A stretch of 7,281 bases of DNA from Candidatus Odyssella thessalonicensis. GTDB taxonomy: Bacteria > Pseudomonadota > Alphaproteobacteria > Bin65. The position numbers were made by a program, and so were the translations under genes. The stretch lies in assembly GCA_005240015.1 (NCBI GenBank), contig SBBV01000616.1:1-7281 (forward strand). The letters are read 5' to 3'. Shown here in pieces: positions 6,329 to 7,281 of this stretch (the stretch's first letter is position 1; each line of letters begins with the position of its first letter). The notes beneath the pieces were generated by a model. It was given only the letters and a program-made list of their open reading frames with translations, was not told the DNA's origin and did no database searches.

Positions 6329-7281
6329 TCATTCAATCAGCTCATCGGCGCGGAGTAAGACGGATTCAGGAATGATAATCCCGAGCGCCTTCGCGGTCTT
6401 AAGGTTGATGACCAGCTCGAACCTGGTCGGCTGCTCGATGGGAAGCTCGGCAGGCTTTGCGCCCTTGAGAATCTTGTCAACATAGACGGCCGCGCGGCGC
6501 CAGGACTCGGCAATATTTGGGCCATAGTCCATGAGTCCTCCCAGTTGCGCGAAGCCTGTTTCGCCCGAGACTGTCGCCAAGCCATGTTTCAATGCAAGTT
6601 GCGCGAGCCTCGAGGCATGAGCTGCGAACACCGCCGAATTGACCATGACCAGCGCCTCACTTTTCGCGCGTGAGGCAGCGTTGAAAGCAGCCTCGAAATC
6701 TTCGATTCCGCGGACTTCATAAATTTGGAGCGAAATCCCAAGACTTCGCGCGGTTGCGGCATTTTCATTCGGTTGAATGCGGACGCCTGGAAGAGTGAGC
6801 AAACCCACACGGGAGACGCTCGGCACAGCTTCCTTGACGAGTTCGAGCCGCTTCGAAACCAGCGCATGGGTCAAGAGACTGAGCCCAGTGATGTTCCCGC
6901 CGGGACGCCCCAGGCTCACCGCAAGCCCGAGTTCAACCGGATCGCCTCCGCCGCTCGCCGCCATGACAATGGGAACCGTGTGGGTAACCGCTTTCGCGGC
7001 GAGAGTCGAATTCGTGGTTCCAGCAATGAGAACGTCGATGCCAAGCCGTACCAATTCGCTGGCCTGTGCAATGCTCTTTTCAGCGCGTCCTTCGTCCCGG
7101 CGCACATAAAGCGACAGATTCTGGCCCTCCACGTATCCAAGATCGCGAAGCCCCGCCCTGAACGCGGTGACCACACGGGCGGGGAGGGAGCTTGGCGGTC
7201 CATCAGGGTGTCCTGGTGCGAGAACACCAACGCGCCACACTCTCGTCGGCTGCTGGGCCCGTGCGTCAAGCCGTGCACTCA
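6329..7281 (-). CDS. ABC transporter substrate-binding protein, PF04392 type (5' end outside window)
   Basis: Periplasmic solute receptor of the ABC_sub_bind (PF04392) family, which is abundant in rhizobia and relatives and mostly of unknown ligand. Read on the minus strand it begins, as visible, SARLDARAQQPTRVWRVGVLAPG, then GLRDLGYVEGQNL, a typical family opening. Later family blocks include PIVMAASGGGDPVELGL, SLGRPGGNITGLS and, near the end, PTRFELVINLKTAKALGI, a family signature, followed by IPESVLLRADELIE and TGA at 6329-6331. A GTG at 7240 could serve as a start, but the frame is open to the window edge, and ARAQ just upstream looks like the end of a signal peptide, so the true start lies beyond 7281. 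No permease or ATPase gene is in view. Base composition is uneven and lower on average than in the plus-strand genes (29 of 60 G+C at 6721-6780), hinting at a different history. Confidence 0.9.
   Translation of the reverse strand, partial: SARLDARAQQPTRVWRVGVLAPGHPDGPPSSLPARVVTAFRAGLRDLGYVEGQNLSLYVRRDEGRAEKSIAQASELVRLGIDVLIAGTTNSTLAAKAVTHTVPIVMAASGGGDPVELGLAVSLGRPGGNITGLSLLTHALVSKRLELVKEAVPSVSRVGLLTLPGVRIQPNENAATARSLGISLQIYEVRGIEDFEAAFNAASRAKSEALVMVNSAVFAAHASRLAQLALKHGLATVSGETGFAQLGGLMDYGPNIAESWRRAAVYVDKILKGAKPAELPIEQPTRFELVINLKTAKALGIIIPESVLLRADELIE

Noticed and set aside
7240..7240. GTG at 7240 as the true start of the substrate-binding protein
   Set aside because: It would remove the signal peptide needed for a periplasmic receptor. 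The frame is open upstream to the edge and includes ARAQ, which looks like a cleavage region.

Overview
The window is high-GC DNA (about 70% GC by eye in the coding parts; 44 of 60 bases at 4801-4860). It has tightly packed genes, weak Shine-Dalgarno sites and protein families typical of Alphaproteobacteria (Rhizobiales or Rhodospirillales-like). I cannot place the organism more closely. There are seven credible protein genes: six on the plus strand, covering 1-6072, and one on the minus strand at the right edge. The first and last run off the window. I see no tRNA, rRNA, CRISPR array, transposase or phage gene.

Left part (1-2819), membrane and metal handling. A DMT/EamA-family transporter ends in a 61-residue tail with 23 histidines. 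After a 156-bp gap comes a tight pair: a small secreted DUF1007 protein, then a NicO/RcnA-type nickel-cobalt transporter with its own histidine-rich loop. DUF1007 and NicO genes are a recurrent pair, so they very probably work together on a divalent metal. The metal and the direction of transport cannot be read from the sequence.

Middle (2820-6072). An exported cyclophilin-type peptidyl-prolyl isomerase is followed by a perfect 10-bp GC-rich hairpin. Next come two genes only 9 bp apart. The first is a compact iron-sulfur protein with the C-terminal signatures of the corrinoid-dependent reductive dehalogenase (RdhA) family, but without a Tat signal, membrane anchor gene or fused reductase domain. 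The second is an intact AMP-forming acyl-CoA ligase. This pair is the least understood and most interesting part of the window: the sequence suggests a cytoplasmic cobalamin/Fe-S redox enzyme coupled to a CoA-thioester pathway.

Right part (6073-7281). A long imperfect inverted repeat (30-nt core arms, 29 matching) lies between the convergent ends of the ligase gene and a minus-strand gene for a PF04392-type ABC transporter substrate-binding protein. The latter gene is on average less GC-rich than its neighbours and continues past the right edge, where its signal peptide would lie.
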